NCBI GenBank assembly: GCA_004322365.1
Contig: SCTS01000006.1
Coordinates: 62,001-126,000, forward strand
Direction: 5' to 3'
DNA: 64,000 nucleotides
Origin: Patescibacteria group bacterium
Lineage (GTDB): Bacteria > Patescibacteria > Paceibacteria > UBA9973 > UBA2103
Within the stretch, counting starts at the first letter, position 1. The number at the start of each line of letters is the position of its first letter. The notes under the pieces were generated by a model, which did not search any database, was not told the origin of the DNA, and saw only the letters and a program-made list of their open reading frames with translations. Shown in pieces: positions 63,636 through 64,000 of the stretch. Position numbers and translations under genes: made by a program.

Positions 63636-63706
63636 CCTTCCAACACTTCCAAAAGTTATATAGGTGAAAGGTCGAAATTTTATAAAAAAATAAATTTTTA
63701 AACTCT

Positions 63707-63829
63707 ATGGCAGAAGTAACTAGTTCAGAAAGAATGTTCGGTGCACGACTAGGGGGTCAGTCCTTAGAGGGTCGTAAAGGAGCAGCGCTTCTTGCTGAAT
63801 TTTTTGGACGCTCGCAGAAAGTTGGATAG
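63707..63829 (+). CDS. small protein (40 aa), unknown
   Basis: MAEVTSSERMFGARLGGQSL then EGRKGAALLAEFFGRSQKVG. It is preceded by a box (GAAAGGTCGAAATTTTAT, 63667-63684) that recurs as GAAAGGTCGATTTTTAT at 63961-63977, and is followed by a strong hairpin. The Gly/Arg-rich composition resembles small secreted or nucleic-acid-binding peptides. Confidence 0.45.
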   Translation: MAEVTSSERMFGARLGGQSLEGRKGAALLAEFFGRSQKVG

Positions 63830-63834
63830 CGACC

Positions 63835-63873
63835 GTACACACAACAAGCGAGTACACTCGCTTGTTGTGTGTA
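63835..63873 (+). terminator. long hairpin after the 40-residue gene
   Basis: GTACACACAACAAGCGAGT / ACTCGCTTGTTGTGTGTAC is a 19-bp near-perfect palindrome 5 bp after the stop. A weaker hairpin (TTGCACAA / TTGTGCAA) with a preceding T-run lies at 63903-63930. Nothing else is seen from 63874 to the right edge. Confidence 0.65.
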
Positions 63874-64000
63874 CCTTATTCCCCATCTAGGGGAATTTTT
63901 TATTGCACAACAAAGTCGATTTTGTGCAACCTTTGCGTGAAAACTTGAGTTTTATAGATGAAAGGTCGATTTTTATCAGCCCTCATCTTTCACCCGTATG

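Overview
The window looks like part of a streamlined Patescibacteria (Candidate Phyla Radiation) chromosome, most likely a Parcubacteria-type lineage. This rests on gene content and architecture rather than any search: a short IF-2 (about 508 aa), a compact ValRS (721 aa), DUF4446 and DUF3750 proteins, an array of two-helix VirB2/TrbC-like membrane proteins, a cupin-type glucose-6-phosphate isomerase, an FtsZ/FtsA pair, few metabolic genes, and starts without clear Shine-Dalgarno sites. In several genes a TATAAT-like -10 lies only 6 to 12 nt before the ATG, which suggests leaderless mRNAs.

Layout. 1-6.2 kb: an acyltransferase fragment cut by the window edge, DUF3750, GNAT and GIY-YIG genes, tRNA-Trp, rpmG, membrane proteins, and a csoR-copB metal-efflux operon with its operator, then tRNA-Tyr. 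6.2-13.7 kb: clpB, a degenerate HtrA-like protein, cysteine desulfurase, DUF4446, infB-rbfA. 13.7-15.7 kb: four tRNAs set in hairpin-rich repeats. 15.7-20.5 kb: an HNH-like protein, five VirB2/TrbC-like genes, a solute-binding protein and a methyltransferase. 20.6-31.7 kb: gyrA, a degenerate metallo-beta-lactamase-fold protein, an S1-domain protein, pth, lepB, a HisRS-like protein, rpsU, ybeY, ftsA, ftsZ. 32-35.2 kb: trxB-adenosine kinase-ahcY, a redox and S-adenosylhomocysteine clearing operon. 35.3-50.3 kb: alkA, a queuosine-precursor transporter, tsaC, a kinase-like protein, an ABC exporter, orn, tsaD-valS, PrsW, Hsp20, cupin PGI, glutaredoxin and six tRNAs. 51-58.3 kb: an FtsB-like protein, lepA, murJ, an O-antigen-ligase/TPR protein and RNase P RNA. 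58.3-64 kb: small stress-type membrane proteins (DUF1761, GlsB, YggT, lmo0937-like), a PAS protein, an ECF sigma factor, a VKOR and tRNA-Ser.

The most unusual content lies between genes. (1) A dispersed family of 7-bp-unit repeats (AGGTTCT/AGGTGCT-type and complements), often two opposed arms around an AT-rich loop, sits at many gene ends and once inside tsaD. (2) Six tRNA genes are followed by copies, mostly inverted, of their own 3' end, combined with terminator hairpins; other tRNAs run straight into a start codon 1 to 6 nt away. (3) csoR carries an A_AAA_AAG slippery heptamer exactly where a -1 shift restores the expected C-terminus and joins it to copB. No transposase, CRISPR array or prophage was seen.
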